NCBI GenBank assembly: GCA_017527945.1
Contig: JAFXPL010000072.1
Span: 1-22,321, forward strand
Source: Bacteroidales bacterium
Lineage (GTDB): Bacteria > Bacteroidota > Bacteroidia > Bacteroidales > WCHB1-69
DNA length: 22,321 nt
Direction: 5' to 3'
Shown here one piece after another: positions 1-6,255 of the stretch. The notes beneath the pieces are model-generated. The model saw only the letters and a list, made by a program, of their open reading frames with translations, made no database searches and was not told where the DNA came from. Numbering within the stretch: position 1 is the first letter of the stretch; each line of letters begins with the position of its first letter. A program made the translations under genes and the position numbers.

Positions 1-33
1 GCCGTGACGAAGACGTTCGTGGTGAAGAGATAA
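1..33 (+). CDS. 3' end of an upstream gene, possibly a T9SS cargo protein (partial)
   Basis: Frame 1 is open from the window edge and reads AVTKTFVVKR before TAA at 31-33. A strong rho-independent terminator follows 37 bases later, which supports this being a real gene end. The last residues resemble the end of a type IX secretion C-terminal sorting domain: compare VVTKKLVITH, the end of the subtilase in this same window. Only eleven codons are visible, so the function is inferred from that resemblance and could be wrong. Confidence 0.4.
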   Translation, partial: AVTKTFVVKR

Positions 34-70
34 TCTCGCGAATCTTACGTAAATTCTTTATGACAATTGC

Positions 71-100
71 AAAGGGAGTCCGGAAAGGGCTCCCTTTTTT
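71..100 (+). terminator. Rho-independent terminator of the upstream gene
   Basis: Bases 71-81 pair with 87-97 over 11 bp with a single G-U wobble. The loop is GGAAA at 82-86, and the T tract continues through 100. It lies 37 bases after the TAA at 31-33 and directly before the first heptad array. Confidence 0.85.
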
Positions 101-184
101 GGTTTCAGGTTTCAGGTTTCAAGGTTCAAGGTTCATAGTTCAAGGTTCAAAGAGCCAACAGCTAAAAGCCAACAGCCAAAAGCC
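101..184. repeat. Heptad tandem array, 12 units of 7 bp
   Basis: Twelve consecutive 7-base units without a phase slip. The words drift from GGTTTCA (three copies) to AGGTTCA/TAGTTCA and then, from 150, to AACAGCC/AAAAGCC types. The first half uses the same word family as the array at 10360 (GTTCAAA in another rotation). The second half is the reverse complement of the GTTGGCT family at 4154. It starts on the base after the terminator T tract. Translation of this stretch gives only repeats, so I do not treat it as coding. Confidence 0.85.
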
Positions 185-224
185 CAAACTCAGCAGAAGG
201 AGGCTTTCCCGAGAGCTAAACTTC

Positions 225-260
225 CTAATCTCACTAATCTCACTAATCTCACTAATCTCA
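225..260. repeat. 9-bp tandem repeat, four exact copies
   Basis: Four perfect copies of CTAATCTCA, followed by a degenerate fifth copy at 261-269 that runs into the A tract of the phosphofructokinase promoter. Because 9 is a multiple of 3, both strands show artificial repeated peptides here (ISL or EIS), which are not genes. Confidence 0.9.
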
Positions 261-267
261 CTTTTCA

Positions 268-287
268 CAAAAAATCGTATTTTTGCC
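268..287 (+). promoter_or_regulatory. Bacteroidetes-type promoter of the phosphofructokinase gene
   Basis: The -7 box TATTTTTG at 278-285 matches TAnnTTTG exactly. It is preceded by C, six A and TCG. The ATG at 312 lies 26 bases downstream. No clear -33 TTG is seen. The same 20-base block, with one difference, drives the M20 peptidase gene on the other strand at 15268-15287. Confidence 0.7.
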
Positions 288-311
288 GCTCGAACCAAAA
301 CATATAGAAAT

Positions 312-1421
312 ATGTCACATAAAATACTGGTAGCCACGGGCGGCGGCGACTGTCCGGGACTGAATGCGGTGATCCGCGGCATTGTGAAACGAGCAGCCCT
401 GGAAGGGGATGAGTGGAAAGTCTATGGTTGCGTTGAGTCGTTCAACGGGATATTGAAAGACGACGTGGAGATTATGGAACTGACCGAGAGCAGGGTCTCC
501 GGTCTGCATGTGAAGGGCGGCACCATCATCAAGACCACCAATAAAGGCGGTCCCTTCCATTTCCCGGTGCGGCAGCCCGACGGCACATGGAAGACGGAAG
601 ACCGTTCGCAACTCATGAAGAAGCGTTTCGAGAACATGGGCTTCGACGCCATCATCAACATCGGCGGCGACGGCTCGCAACGCATCTCTTTGGACCTCCT
701 CAACATCGGCATCCCCGTGGTGGGCGTGCCCAAGACCAATGACAACGACTTGTCGAGCACGGACTTCACGTTCGGATTCCAGACGGCGGTGCAAATCGCC
801 ACAGAGGCTTTCGACAAGTTGGTGACGACGGCAGAGAGCCACAACCGGGTCTTCATCATGGAGGTGATGGGCCGCGACGCGGGCTGGATAGCCCTGCACG
901 CCGCCATTGCCGGCGGCGCGGATGTCTGCATCATCCCTGAAATCCCCTACCATCCCGAGGCTATCGCCAAAAAAATCGAGACACGGTACAAGAACGGCAT
1001 GGGTTTCTGCAACATCGTGATTGCCGAGGGCGCGAAACGGGTCGGCGGCGGTGTCGTCGGCAAGGCACCCACGGCGGTCGGCGACCAGCACATCAAGCTC
1101 GGCGGGGTTGGAGACGTGTTGAGACAGGAACTCCTCGACCTCGGCATAGAGCATGACATCCGCGTGACGGTGCTCGGACACCTGCAGCGCGGCGGCACTC
1201 CCGTGGCCTACGACCGCATCCTCGCCACCGAGTTCGGCGTCAAAGCCTTCGAGCTCGTCAAGGAAAAGAAATACGGCAACCTCGTGGTCTATCGTAACAA
1301 TAGTATTTCATACGCGCCATTAGAAGAGGCCGTCAAGGAACCGCATCTCGTGAAGCCGGACGATTTCCTCGTGCACACAGCACGAAGCGTCGGCATGGCC
1401 TTCGGCGACGAGATCAGTTAG
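312..1421 (+). CDS. pfkA: 6-phosphofructokinase, group III (mixed-substrate type)
   Basis: Cytoplasmic glycolytic enzyme that phosphorylates fructose 6-phosphate to fructose 1,6-bisphosphate; 369 residues, usual for the family. Visible motifs are the N-terminal GGGDCPGLN loop, GGDGS at 118-122, PKTNDND at 140-146 with the catalytic Asp144, MGRDAGWIA from 186 and LGHLQRGG near the end. By family knowledge, Gly121 in GGDGS points to ATP, whereas Lys141 before TNDND is typical of pyrophosphate-using and group III enzymes, so the phosphoryl donor is uncertain. Asn143 replaces the usual Ile of TIDND. The frame is open back to 60, but that upstream part is repeat-derived and lies before the promoter, so ATG 312 (MSHKILVATGGG) is chosen. 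The TAG stop lies inside the first unit of a heptad array. Confidence 0.93.
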   Translation: MSHKILVATGGGDCPGLNAVIRGIVKRAALEGDEWKVYGCVESFNGILKDDVEIMELTESRVSGLHVKGGTIIKTTNKGGPFHFPVRQPDGTWKTEDRSQLMKKRFENMGFDAIINIGGDGSQRISLDLLNIGIPVVGVPKTNDNDLSSTDFTFGFQTAVQIATEAFDKLVTTAESHNRVFIMEVMGRDAGWIALHAAIAGGADVCIIPEIPYHPEAIAKKIETRYKNGMGFCNIVIAEGAKRVGGGVVGKAPTAVGDQHIKLGGVGDVLRQELLDLGIEHDIRVTVLGHLQRGGTPVAYDRILATEFGVKAFELVKEKKYGNLVVYRNNSISYAPLEEAVKEPHLVKPDDFLVHTARSVGMAFGDEIS

Positions 1422-1457
1422 TAGTTAGCAGTTAGCAGTTAATAGTTGGTAGTTGTG
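1416..1457. repeat. Heptad tandem array, 6 units of 7 bp, overlapping a stop codon
   Basis: Six in-phase 7-base units: AGTTAGT, AGTTAGC twice, AGTTAAT, AGTTGGT and AGTTGTG. The phosphofructokinase stop codon TAG (1419-1421) sits inside the first unit. The words are close to the GTTAGCT/GTTGGCT family of the 4154 array. The rest of the gap to 1585 is AT-rich, and I see no confident promoter or terminator in it. Confidence 0.8.
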
Positions 1458-1585
1458 ACGAAAGGCTCCAATTCCCTTTCTTTAAGAATGGGTGCCCGCA
1501 GGGCGAGGTGGTAATATAAAACATCAGAATTCCTTGTGAATAGAAAAGAATATCAGAGTAGTAGTATTTGTTCAACATTATTTTT

Positions 1586-2206
1586 ATGAGAAAAATTGTT
1601 TTGTTCTTTGTTGTGATTGTCATGATAGTTATGTCAGGTTGCCAAAGACATCCAAAGGATGAGTGCGAAGATATCCTCACCCATGTATGGCTTCTGCCCA
1701 AAACTCTCAACCAGTATCTGCCATACGAGGTTGGTCAGCACCTGACTTTTACCAATGAAATGCCTGACGAGCTTGGAGACACCGTGATTTATGAAATAGT
1801 TGACGTTCGATTACTGGAATATGATTCTGCGTACGTCACCTCATCATACAATCCTTGTTACCCAACAGGACTATTACCCGATTATAATGTAAGGTTGATT
1901 CGCATCTCTGAACAAACGGGAGACAAAACCCCAAAACAGATATTATTGTTGTTTAGCGGGAGTGCCGGAGGCTCAAATGGTCAAGTGGTGAATGTGGAAT
2001 TTGGAATGTTGTCTGATTTCGAGAATCATCAGAGTGGCCTGAATTCAAAGAATTATCAAGGCAATGTCTCGGAAATGGGGGATACCATACGGTTGGATCA
2101 ATATGGTGATCCATACGTGGATTATGCCGAAATACATAAGGATAAAGGATTGGTCGGTTTCTCGAGCCATCGTGATGGTATCGTATCCTGGATGTTGTTA
2201 GAGTAA
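1586..2206 (+). CDS. AT-rich lipoprotein of unknown function
   Basis: Encodes 206 residues. The N-terminus MRKIVLFFVVIVMIVMSGC is a lipoprotein signal peptide with a lipobox ending at Cys19, so the product should be lipid-anchored after export. The frame also opens at a TTG at 1568, but that would put six residues before the natural signal peptide, so ATG 1586 is preferred. The mature part is acidic, with no transmembrane segment or catalytic motif that I recognise. Features include a QILLLFSGSAGGSNG stretch near the middle and a WMLLE C-terminus. Base composition is clearly poorer in G and C than the genes on either side, by eye, which suggests recent acquisition or relaxed selection. Function unknown. 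Confidence 0.75.
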   Translation: MRKIVLFFVVIVMIVMSGCQRHPKDECEDILTHVWLLPKTLNQYLPYEVGQHLTFTNEMPDELGDTVIYEIVDVRLLEYDSAYVTSSYNPCYPTGLLPDYNVRLIRISEQTGDKTPKQILLLFSGSAGGSNGQVVNVEFGMLSDFENHQSGLNSKNYQGNVSEMGDTIRLDQYGDPYVDYAEIHKDKGLVGFSSHRDGIVSWMLLE

Positions 2207-2232
2207 ACAGGGAAGATTCTAAAAAGTTGTCT

Positions 2233-2292
2233 CAATGCCAATGTCAATAACCAATGTCAATAACCAATAACCCATAACCAATAACCATTAAT
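2233..2292. repeat. Mixed 6/7-bp tandem array before the sirtuin gene
   Basis: Nine units: CAATGC and two copies of CAATGT (6 bases), with CAATAAC (four copies), CCATAAC and CATTAAT (7 bases). A 13-base compound (CAATGT plus CAATAAC) occurs twice in tandem. The array ends two bases before the sirtuin ATG at 2295, so it forms the whole proximal 5' untranslated region. No separate promoter box was found between 2207 and 2294. Confidence 0.8.
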
Positions 2293-2294
2293 AA

Positions 2295-2978
2295 ATGAAA
2301 AAGATCGTAGTCCTTTCCGGCGCGGGCATCTCTGCGGAGAGCGGTATCAGTACCTTCCGCGACAGCGACGGCCTTTGGGAAAACCATAATGTGGAAGATG
2401 TGGCCACCATTGACGGGTGGTACCGCAACCCGCAGTTGGTCATCGACTTCTACAACGAGCGGCGCAGCCAGTTGGAGCATTGCGAGCCCAACGACGCGCA
2501 CAAGTTAGTCGCGAAGTTGGAGGAGCAGTACGACGTGACGGTGGTCACGCAGAACGTCGATAACCTGCACGAGCGCGGCGGGTCGTCGAAGATCATCCAC
2601 CTGCACGGCGAGCTCACCAAGGCCTGCAACGAACGCAAGACGGAAGTCTTCGACATCGGCTACAAGCCCATGAAGTACGGCGAGCGCGCCAAGGACGGCT
2701 CCCTGCTGCGCCCCTTCATCGTCTGGTTCGGCGAGGCCGTTCCATTGCTCGATGCCGCCGCCCGCGAGGTGGAACAATGCGACATCCTCATCATCGTCGG
2801 CACCTCCTTAGCCGTCTATCCCGCCGCAGGACTGCTCTACTACGCCCCCGCAAACGCGGAGATCTACGTCATCGACCCCAAGCAGCCAGGCAGCATCTCC
2901 CGCCGCGTGACCTACATCACCGAGAAGGCCACCATAGGCATGCAACAACTCTACGAACAACTCACCACCAACAGCTAA
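2295..2978 (+). CDS. cobB: NAD-dependent protein deacylase, Sir2 family (CobB/SIRT5-like)
   Basis: Removes acyl groups from protein lysines using NAD+, giving nicotinamide and O-acyl-ADP-ribose; cytoplasmic. The 227 residues show the NAD-binding GAGISAESGISTFR near the N-terminus, TQNVDNLHERGG, and HLHG with catalytic His104. Tyr53-x-x-Arg56 (YNERR) matches the Tyr/Arg pair that SIRT5 and CobB use to bind succinyl or malonyl lysine, so desuccinylase activity is likely (inference). The zinc-ribbon region between HLHGEL and RPFIVWFGE keeps a single cysteine instead of four, so structural zinc is probably absent. I recall Bacteroidetes relatives that also lack these cysteines. Start ATG 2295 directly follows a 6/7-bp array. 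Confidence 0.9.
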   Translation: MKKIVVLSGAGISAESGISTFRDSDGLWENHNVEDVATIDGWYRNPQLVIDFYNERRSQLEHCEPNDAHKLVAKLEEQYDVTVVTQNVDNLHERGGSSKIIHLHGELTKACNERKTEVFDIGYKPMKYGERAKDGSLLRPFIVWFGEAVPLLDAAAREVEQCDILIIVGTSLAVYPAAGLLYYAPANAEIYVIDPKQPGSISRRVTYITEKATIGMQQLYEQLTTNS

Positions 2979-3020
2979 GAACCTCTTTCCAAAAAAGGCT
3001 GAAAGCCCGACCTATGTCAA

Positions 3021-3047
3021 CCCAGGGTGAGCGAAGCGAGCCCTGGG
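3021..3047. repeat. Palindromic REP-like element
   Basis: CCCAGGG at 3021-3027 is the reverse complement of CCCTGGG at 3041-3047. Between them lies the near-palindrome GAGCGAAGCGAG. No T tract follows on the plus strand, so it is not a simple terminator. It lies between the sirtuin stop (2978) and the next ATG (3064). It may be a mobile or REP-type intergenic element, or a mRNA hairpin. Confidence 0.55.
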
Positions 3048-3063
3048 ACAAAAAACAACGAAT

Positions 3064-3522
3064 ATGAAGAACGTAACAAAAATCATCCTAATGCTGATCA
3101 TGGCCGCAGCGGCCATCGGATTCACCTCCTGCGAGAACTACCCGGAGGGGGCACCGAGCTTCTACTCCAGCGAGTACCGCATCGTGGGCTCCTGGCAAGT
3201 GTCGCACACCTACCTCAACGGCGTGGAAATCGACTCCACCGAACACATCGCCTACGCGCCCAGAACCTACTACAACATCTACGCCGACCATGTGATGGAA
3301 CTGATGGCCATGTATGACGGCCAAGTCAGGGAGTCGTCGTTCGCCACATGGGTGATACGTCCCAAGGAGAAGACCGTGGAGTTCAACTTCACCTTCTTCG
3401 ACGAGCAATACCACTTCACCGCCGATGTGAAACGCCTCGCCAAAAAGGAGTTCTTCTTCGAGTTCGACGACGAAAACGGCGACCACTGGCGCTTAGAGCT
3501 TTTCTCGCGATCGAATTTCTGA
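3064..3522 (+). CDS. Small lipoprotein with lipocalin-like fold (predicted)
   Basis: Encodes 152 residues. MKNVTKIILMLIMAAAAIGFTSC is a lipoprotein signal peptide with lipobox FTSC, so the product is probably lipid-anchored in the outer membrane or periplasmic face. The mature part begins with IVGSWQVSHTYLNG, a G-x-W motif typical of the first strand of lipocalin-like barrels in Bacteroidetes lipoproteins. Alternating strand-like segments follow (ATWVIRPKEKTVEFNFTFF, then FFFEFDDENGDHWRLELF). No ligand or catalytic residue can be named. GC content is high, unlike the lipoprotein at 1586, so the two are not recent copies. Start ATG 3064 gives the expected signal peptide. The 13-bp array begins directly after the stop codon. 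Confidence 0.75.
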   Translation: MKNVTKIILMLIMAAAAIGFTSCENYPEGAPSFYSSEYRIVGSWQVSHTYLNGVEIDSTEHIAYAPRTYYNIYADHVMELMAMYDGQVRESSFATWVIRPKEKTVEFNFTFFDEQYHFTADVKRLAKKEFFFEFDDENGDHWRLELFSRSNF

Positions 3523-3601
3523 CGAGTTGACTTGGACGAGTGACTTAGACAAGTGACTTAGACAAGTGACTTGGACGAATGACTTTAACGAATAACTTTG
3601 A
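3523..3601. repeat. 13-bp tandem array, six units
   Basis: One 14-base unit (3523-3536) and five 13-base units (starting at 3537, 3550, 3563, 3576 and 3589), consensus CRARTGACTTRGA, abutting the stop codon of the lipoprotein gene. The last two units are degenerate (TTTAA and TTTGA endings). The final copy plus flank creates a TAACTTTG sequence that fits a Bacteroidetes -7 box. Confidence 0.88.
3593..3600 (+). promoter_or_regulatory. Possible -7 box arising in the last 13-bp repeat unit
   Basis: TAACTTTG matches TAnnTTTG exactly and lies 15 bases before the ATG at 3616, giving a very short leader. It lacks the A tract found at the stronger promoters here, and it may be a chance product of the repeat. 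Confidence 0.35.
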
Positions 3602-3615
3602 CCACTATTCCCTAA

Positions 3616-4158
3616 ATGAGTGACATTGTACCGCATATAAACATCCCTGACGAGAAGTCCGAGGGGGAAGGGAAACGGGGAGTCGCGCGGGGCATCCTGC
3701 TGATTGTCGCCGCGGTCGTGGCCGTCATCCTGCTGCTCTGGGGGGTCAACGTGCGCCGCGACCGCCAACAGGCTGCCGCGCAGGCACAAACCGCTCGGTC
3801 AGGGAGCGACTCGCCGGCGGTCTCGCGACAAGGCAGTCCGCTCGTTCAGTTCACCACCGGCGACGTGACCGTCAGCCACCGGTGGTCACTTTTCGCAGGC
3901 ACCCACCCGGCAGTCACTTTCCGATGCCGGCTCTCCCCCACTCTGCCTAAGACCGAATACGTCATGCTCCGCTACCGCACCCTGGCTTCCGACACCTGGC
4001 ACAGCGTCGAAGCCAAACCGCGCCGCGGCGAGGAATACCGCATCACCCTGCGCGACCTCCACCGCGACATGCACTACGAATGCTTCTTCCTCGCCTACGG
4101 AAAAGACACCGTCACCCTCAGCGACTTCGTCACCTTCAGCACCACCGAGGAACGTTAG
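3616..4158 (+). CDS. Single-pass membrane protein with C-terminal Fn3-like domain
   Basis: Encodes 180 residues. The N-terminal 25 residues are charged and cytosol-like. One strongly hydrophobic segment follows (about 26-43, ILLIVAAVVAVILLLWGV) and then RRDR, so the likely topology is a signal anchor with the C-terminus outside. A low-complexity Q/A/S linker covers about 50-70. A roughly 95-residue beta-rich domain follows, with VTFRCRLSPTLP, YVMLRYRTL, YRITLRDLHRDMHYECFFLAY and a final FVTFST, which has the outline of a fibronectin type III domain. I do not recognise a specific family, and the function is unknown. It is preceded by a 13-bp array, and its stop codon TAG lies inside the first unit of the 7-bp array. 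Confidence 0.7.
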   Translation: MSDIVPHINIPDEKSEGEGKRGVARGILLIVAAVVAVILLLWGVNVRRDRQQAAAQAQTARSGSDSPAVSRQGSPLVQFTTGDVTVSHRWSLFAGTHPAVTFRCRLSPTLPKTEYVMLRYRTLASDTWHSVEAKPRRGEEYRITLRDLHRDMHYECFFLAYGKDTVTLSDFVTFSTTEER

Positions 4159-4265
4159 CTGTTGGCTGTTAGCTGTTAGCTGTTGGCTGTTAGCTGTTGG
4201 CTGTTGGCAATTAGCTGTTGGCTGTTAGCTGTTGGCTGTTGGCTGTTAGCTGTTGGCAATTAGCT
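4154..4265. repeat. Heptad tandem array, 16 units of 7 bp, overlapping a stop codon
   Basis: Sixteen consecutive 7-base units without a length change. Twelve are GTTAGCT or GTTGGCT, differing only at position 4. Two GTTGGCA/ATTAGCT pairs (4203-4216 and 4252-4265) carry coordinated changes at the unit boundary. The TAG stop of the membrane-protein gene (4156-4158) lies inside the first unit. There are no spacers, so it is not a CRISPR. Confidence 0.93.
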
Positions 4266-4266
4266 T

Positions 4267-4450
4267 CTAAACTCCTAAACCCCTAAACTCCTAAACCCCT
4301 AAACTCCTAAAACCCTAAACTCCTAACCCATTAACCCATTAACCCACTAAACCACTAAACTCCTAAACCACTAAACTCCTAAACCACTAAACTCCTAAAC
4401 CTCTAAACTCCTAAACCACTAAACTCCTAACCCACTAACCCACTAACCCA
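4267..4450. repeat. Octad tandem array, 23 units of 8 bp, ending at a start codon
   Basis: It begins one base (T4266) after the 7-bp array. There are 23 consecutive 8-base units in strict phase, mostly CTAAACTC alternating with CTAAACCC or CTAAACCA, with CTAACCCA/TTAACCCA units at 4323-4346 and 4427-4450. The next octad position (4451) is TTGAACAT, which contains the TTG start of the metallopeptidase gene. It resembles a degenerate plant telomere repeat by word only. The whole gap 4159-4450 is occupied by these two arrays, with no recognisable promoter. Confidence 0.93.
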
Positions 4451-5005
4451 TTGAACATCCAAATCACATACCGAAGAGTCCGGGGCTTGCGGATGCGGGT
4501 GGTGAGCAACGGGGATTTGCACATCTCCGCTCCCTACCGGACACCGAAAAGCGAGATTGACCGGTTCATCCGCGACAACGAGGAGTGGATCCGGACGGCA
4601 CTGCGGAGGCAGCTGAACGCCAACCGCCAGCGGGCGAATTTCTACGGACAACTACCGCTGAACAGCCGCGAAGAGTTCGACACGGCGGTGCAACGGTTGG
4701 ACGCGCTCATCCGCCCCATGCTGCAAAGGCACACCGCCGCCATGGGGGTGCAGCCGAAACGGATCACCTACCAGCCCACCATATCGCGCTGGGGAGCTTG
4801 CAACAAAGCCACCGGCGAAATCAAGTTCAGCCTCTACCTGCTCCTTCTGCCCGACTGGTGCGTGGAGCACGTGGTGGTACACGAGCTGGCGCACCTCATC
4901 GAGGCCAACCACGGCCCTCGGTTCCACGCCCTGCTGGTCCAACACTTTCCCCGCTGGAAGGAGGCTCGCAAGACCACGCGGGAACTGGTAAGGGCCGAGC
5001 GTTAG
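4451..5005 (+). CDS. YgjP/DUF45-family M48-like metallopeptidase
   Basis: Encodes 184 residues matching the YgjP-like (DUF45, SprT-related) metal-dependent hydrolases. It has an N-terminal beta part with YRRVRGLRMRV and APYRTPKSEIDRFIRDNEEWI, then KRITYQPTISRWGACN, then the zinc site HELAHLIEANHGPRFH: two His and the catalytic Glu of HExxH, with a further His in the NHGPRFH segment. By family knowledge it is cytoplasmic; the physiological substrate is unknown. The start is TTG at 4451. The only nearby ATG (4493) would remove the conserved YRR segment, and codons further upstream are pure repeat, so TTG is preferred. The start codon sits exactly on the next unit boundary of the octad array, so expression may be sensitive to repeat changes (inference). 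Confidence 0.85.
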   Translation: MNIQITYRRVRGLRMRVVSNGDLHISAPYRTPKSEIDRFIRDNEEWIRTALRRQLNANRQRANFYGQLPLNSREEFDTAVQRLDALIRPMLQRHTAAMGVQPKRITYQPTISRWGACNKATGEIKFSLYLLLLPDWCVEHVVVHELAHLIEANHGPRFHALLVQHFPRWKEARKTTRELVRAER

Positions 5006-5066
5006 CAACCAACGGGCCAACATCCTCCGCCCTCATTCCCTCAAAAAGAATCATCCCTCCTCCCAA

Positions 5067-5087
5067 CAAAAAAAAATGTATTTTTGC
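5067..5087 (+). promoter_or_regulatory. Bacteroidetes-type promoter of dnaX
   Basis: TATTTTTG at 5079-5086 matches TAnnTTTG. It is preceded by C, nine A and TG, the same arrangement as the promoters at 268 and 10595. The dnaX ATG at 5122 is 35 bases downstream. No clear -33 element is seen. Confidence 0.65.
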
Positions 5088-5121
5088 GGATTGTATTGTA
5101 ATCTGAAAAAAACAGGACATT

Positions 5122-6255
5122 ATGGATAATTTCATCGTCTCGGCAAGAAAATACCGTCCCGCGACCTTTCGATCCGTGGTGGGGCAGGATTCCATCACCT
5201 CGACCCTCAAGAACGCCATCCGCAACAACCAGGTGGCGCAAGCATTCCTCTTCTGCGGACCGCGCGGCGTGGGCAAGACCACCTGCGCCCGCATCTTCGC
5301 CAAAGCTCTGAACTGCCAGAACTTGACCGACGATTTCGAACCGTGCAACACCTGCGAGTCGTGCCAGGCCTTCAACAATTCGGCCTCCTTCAGCGTGTTC
5401 GAGCTCGATGCCGCCTCCAACAGCGGCGTGGAGGACATGCGGAACCTGGTGAACGAGGTGCGCATCCCGCCGCAAGGGGTCCGATACAAAGTCTATATCA
5501 TCGACGAGGTGCACATGCTCTCCGGCTCGGCCTTCAACGCCTTCCTCAAGACGCTGGAGGAGCCCCCCGCCTACGCCAAGTTCATCATGGCCACCACCGA
5601 GAAGCACAAAATTATCCCCACCATCTTGTCGCGCTGCCAAGTATTTGATTTTAAGCGTATTAACGACAACGACATCGTAAAACACCTCCAGTACGTGGCC
5701 CAGCAGGAAGGGGTGACGGCCGAGGAGGATGCCCTGCGCGTGGTAGCCACCAAAGCCGACGGCGCCCTGCGCGACGCACTCTCCATCTTCGACCAGCTCG
5801 TCAGCTTCTCCGGCAAAAACATCACCTACAAGGAAGCCATCGACAACCTCAACGTCCTGGATGTGGACAACTACTTCCAAATCATGGACATCGTGTTCAG
5901 CGAGGACGTCTCCGGCGCCCTGATCCTCTTGGACGACATCCTGGCCAAAGGCTTTGACGGCCAGAACTTCATCTCCGGTCTCGCCGCGCACATCCGCAAC
6001 CTCCTGCTGGCGCAGGCCCCCGGCACCGTGCAGCTGCTGCAAATGTCTGACAGCATCAAACAACGCTTGCAGACACAGGCGCAGAAAGCCGATCGGATGC
6101 TGCTCACCCGTTCCTTGGAATTAGCCAACCAATGTGACTTTAACTACAAAATGTCCAACAACAAGCGGCTTTCAGTCGAGTTGTGCCTGATGCAGATCAA
6201 CGCCAACTACGTCTATAAGCTGCGCAATGCGAGGCAATCGCAGGAGCGTAAATAA
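5122..6255 (+). CDS. dnaX: DNA polymerase III gamma/tau subunit, ATPase part (split gene)
   Basis: Clamp-loader ATPase that loads the sliding clamp during replication; cytoplasmic. The 377 residues cover AAA+ domains I-III: Walker A GPRGVGKTT at 46-54, zinc cysteines from ALNCQN through CNTCESC, Walker B IIDEVHML, LKTLEEPP, SRC of sensor 1 and GALRDALSIFDQ of sensor 2. The collar region follows, to about 350. The frame stops at 6255 after a short Arg/Gln-rich tail. The expected Pro/Ala linker and tau C-terminal domain continue in the +1 frame (6227-6958), overlapping by 29 bases. Spliced together they would give about 611 residues, normal for a Bacteroidales tau. The break could be a programmed frameshift, a real split into gamma and a separate tau tail, or a sequence error. 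Confidence 0.95.
   Translation: MDNFIVSARKYRPATFRSVVGQDSITSTLKNAIRNNQVAQAFLFCGPRGVGKTTCARIFAKALNCQNLTDDFEPCNTCESCQAFNNSASFSVFELDAASNSGVEDMRNLVNEVRIPPQGVRYKVYIIDEVHMLSGSAFNAFLKTLEEPPAYAKFIMATTEKHKIIPTILSRCQVFDFKRINDNDIVKHLQYVAQQEGVTAEEDALRVVATKADGALRDALSIFDQLVSFSGKNITYKEAIDNLNVLDVDNYFQIMDIVFSEDVSGALILLDDILAKGFDGQNFISGLAAHIRNLLLAQAPGTVQLLQMSDSIKQRLQTQAQKADRMLLTRSLELANQCDFNYKMSNNKRLSVELCLMQINANYVYKLRNARQSQERK

Noticed and set aside
60..311. N-terminal extension of the phosphofructokinase frame
   Set aside because: It translates terminator and tandem repeats (ISL repeats) and lies upstream of the promoter at 268-287. The family N-terminus begins at ATG 312.
315..1181. Antisense frame opposite pfkA
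   Set aside because: No start context, family motif or promoter; the opposite strand is a well-conserved enzyme.
2777..3317. Plus-strand frames of about 96 codons overlapping the sirtuin and lipoprotein genes
   Set aside because: Arg/His-rich shadow translations of real genes in another frame.
4154..4450. CRISPR array
   Set aside because: Units are 7 or 8 bp, contiguous and without unique spacers; no cas gene is present.
4267..4450. Telomere repeat (CCCTAAA-like) or eukaryotic contamination
   Set aside because: The period is 8, not 7, and the array is flanked on both sides by bacterial genes. The resemblance is only in the words.
6227..6255. E. coli-type -1 slippery frameshift at the dnaX junction
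   Set aside because: A -1 shift leads to the wrong frame; only +1 or -2 joins the two parts, and no A-AAA-AAG heptamer is present.
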